NCBI RefSeq assembly: GCF_002811945.1
Contig: NZ_NPDX01000010.1
Span: forward strand, 1-5,632
DNA from: Leptospira harrisiae
GTDB taxonomy: Bacteria > Spirochaetota > Leptospiria > Leptospirales > Leptospiraceae
Reading direction: 5' to 3'
Length of the DNA: 5,632 nt
The notes beneath the pieces were generated by a model, which saw only the letters and a list, made by a program, of their open reading frames with translations, had not been told where the DNA came from and ran no database searches. Numbering within the stretch: the first letter of the stretch is position 1; every line of letters begins with the position of its first letter. Positions 5,435 to 5,632 of the stretch are shown one piece after another. A program made the translations under genes and the position numbers.

Positions 5435-5463
5435 TTGACAAAAAAGAGAAAATGTAATACAGT
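5435..5463 (+). promoter_or_regulatory. Promoter of the RHH antitoxin gene
   Basis: A perfect -35 TTGACA (5435-5440) is followed by two candidate -10 boxes: TACAGT (5458-5463) at 17-base spacing or TAATAC (5455-5460) at 14. The -35 is strong, the -10 is uncertain. It would make this cassette self-sufficient for transcription. Confidence 0.5.
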
Positions 5464-5471
5464 TGTATCAC
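5454..5471. promoter_or_regulatory. Palindrome over the -10 region, likely antitoxin operator
   Basis: GTAATACA (5454-5461) and TGTATCAC (5464-5471) are inverted around GT with seven of eight positions paired. It lies ten bases before the antitoxin ATG. Ribbon-helix-helix antitoxins bind such short palindromes as dimers to repress their own operon. Confidence 0.55.
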
Positions 5472-5480
5472 GAGACAGCC

Positions 5481-5632
5481 ATGATAAGCCTACGATTACC
5501 AGAAGAACTAGAAAAAAAGCTTTCTGAAGTTGCTAAAATTGAAAACAAAAGTAAATCAGAAGTAATTAAAGAATCTTTAGTTTACTATATTGATAATTTT
5601 GCAAAACAACCTTCTGCCTATGAACTAGGTGA
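5481..5632 (+). CDS. Ribbon-helix-helix (CopG-like) antitoxin, 3' end outside the window
   Basis: Fifty complete codons are visible. MISLRLPEELEKKLSEVAKI is the RHH strand and first helix; ENKSKSEVIKESLVYYID supplies the turn and second helix, with the SKSEV helix cap typical of CopG/RelB-like antitoxins. QPSAYELG follows, a segment I associate with antitoxins that pair with PIN-domain toxins. The N-terminal strand binds the operator as a dimer; the part after the fold would bind the toxin. No strong ribosome binding site is seen (GAGA about seven bases upstream). A toxin gene is expected just right of the window, but this is inference. Confidence 0.82.
   Translation, partial: MISLRLPEELEKKLSEVAKIENKSKSEVIKESLVYYIDNFAKQPSAYELG

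Larger units (their letters stand above)
2527..5632 (+). mobile_element. Integron-type cassette array without a visible integrase (CALIN-like)
   Basis: Five attC-like sites in the same orientation divide this stretch into four complete cassettes and one partial one at the right edge. All genes recognised inside the array run on the plus strand with the attC at their 3' end, as in known integrons. No tyrosine recombinase of the IntI type and no attI site is present in the window. The array may continue right, and the integrase may lie outside or be absent. Low-GC cassette bodies alternate with GC-rich attC sites. Confidence 0.85.
5379..5632 (+). mobile_element. Cassette 5, cut by the right edge
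   Basis: It begins TTATACGAAATG, the same as the vapBC cassette start, so its missing attC should carry an R'' end close to CATTTCGTATAAC or CACTTCGCATAAC. It holds a promoter, a palindrome and the start of an antitoxin gene. Confidence 0.75.

Overview
The window is AT-rich accessory DNA broken up by compact GC-rich repeats. It reads as a spirochaete of the Leptospira type. This rests on the VapBC pair, which resembles the Leptospira VapBC family, on base composition and on the style of the repeats; it is recognition from memory, not a search, so the genus is tentative.

Left part (1-2463): ordinary gene arrangement, all apparently accessory. First is the 3' part of a gene ending in a DpnII/MboI-type restriction-endonuclease domain (3-800). 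A convergent gap follows, then an XRE regulator on the minus strand (919-1299). It diverges from a second helix-turn-helix gene (1368-1790), which is followed by a HEPN-domain protein (1843-2463). A perfect 11-bp inverted repeat lies between the two divergent regulators, over the minus-strand promoter, and looks like an operator. A hairpin follows the HEPN gene.

Right part (2527-5632): a tandem array of integron-type gene cassettes. Five attC-like sites of 143-166 nt share their outer ends (CGGGGAAACGCTGCG on the left, CGTCTCCCCTAGTTCGTTA on the right) and end in the GTTRRRY-like core where integron recombination would occur. The strongest evidence is that the start of every complete cassette is complementary, over about 15 nt, to the R'' end of that same cassette's attC and not to the core beside it. 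This is what site-specific insertion of circular cassettes produces. No integrase or attI is visible, so within this window the array is a CALIN (attC cluster lacking an integrase).

Cassette contents: (1) a vapBC toxin-antitoxin pair with its own promoter and operator; (2) an ORF-poor cassette of unknown role; (3) an AbiTii-domain protein, probably an abortive-infection type defence gene, with little room for its own promoter; (4) a near-copy of cassette 2; (5) a ribbon-helix-helix antitoxin cut by the right edge, with its own promoter and palindromic operator. Together with the restriction-like and HEPN genes on the left, the whole window looks like a defence and toxin-antitoxin island, part of which is built from mobile cassettes. 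The most unusual items are the large branched attC sites, the twin ORF-poor cassettes around the defence gene, and the pattern of G-T wobbles on the bottom strand in the cassette ends.
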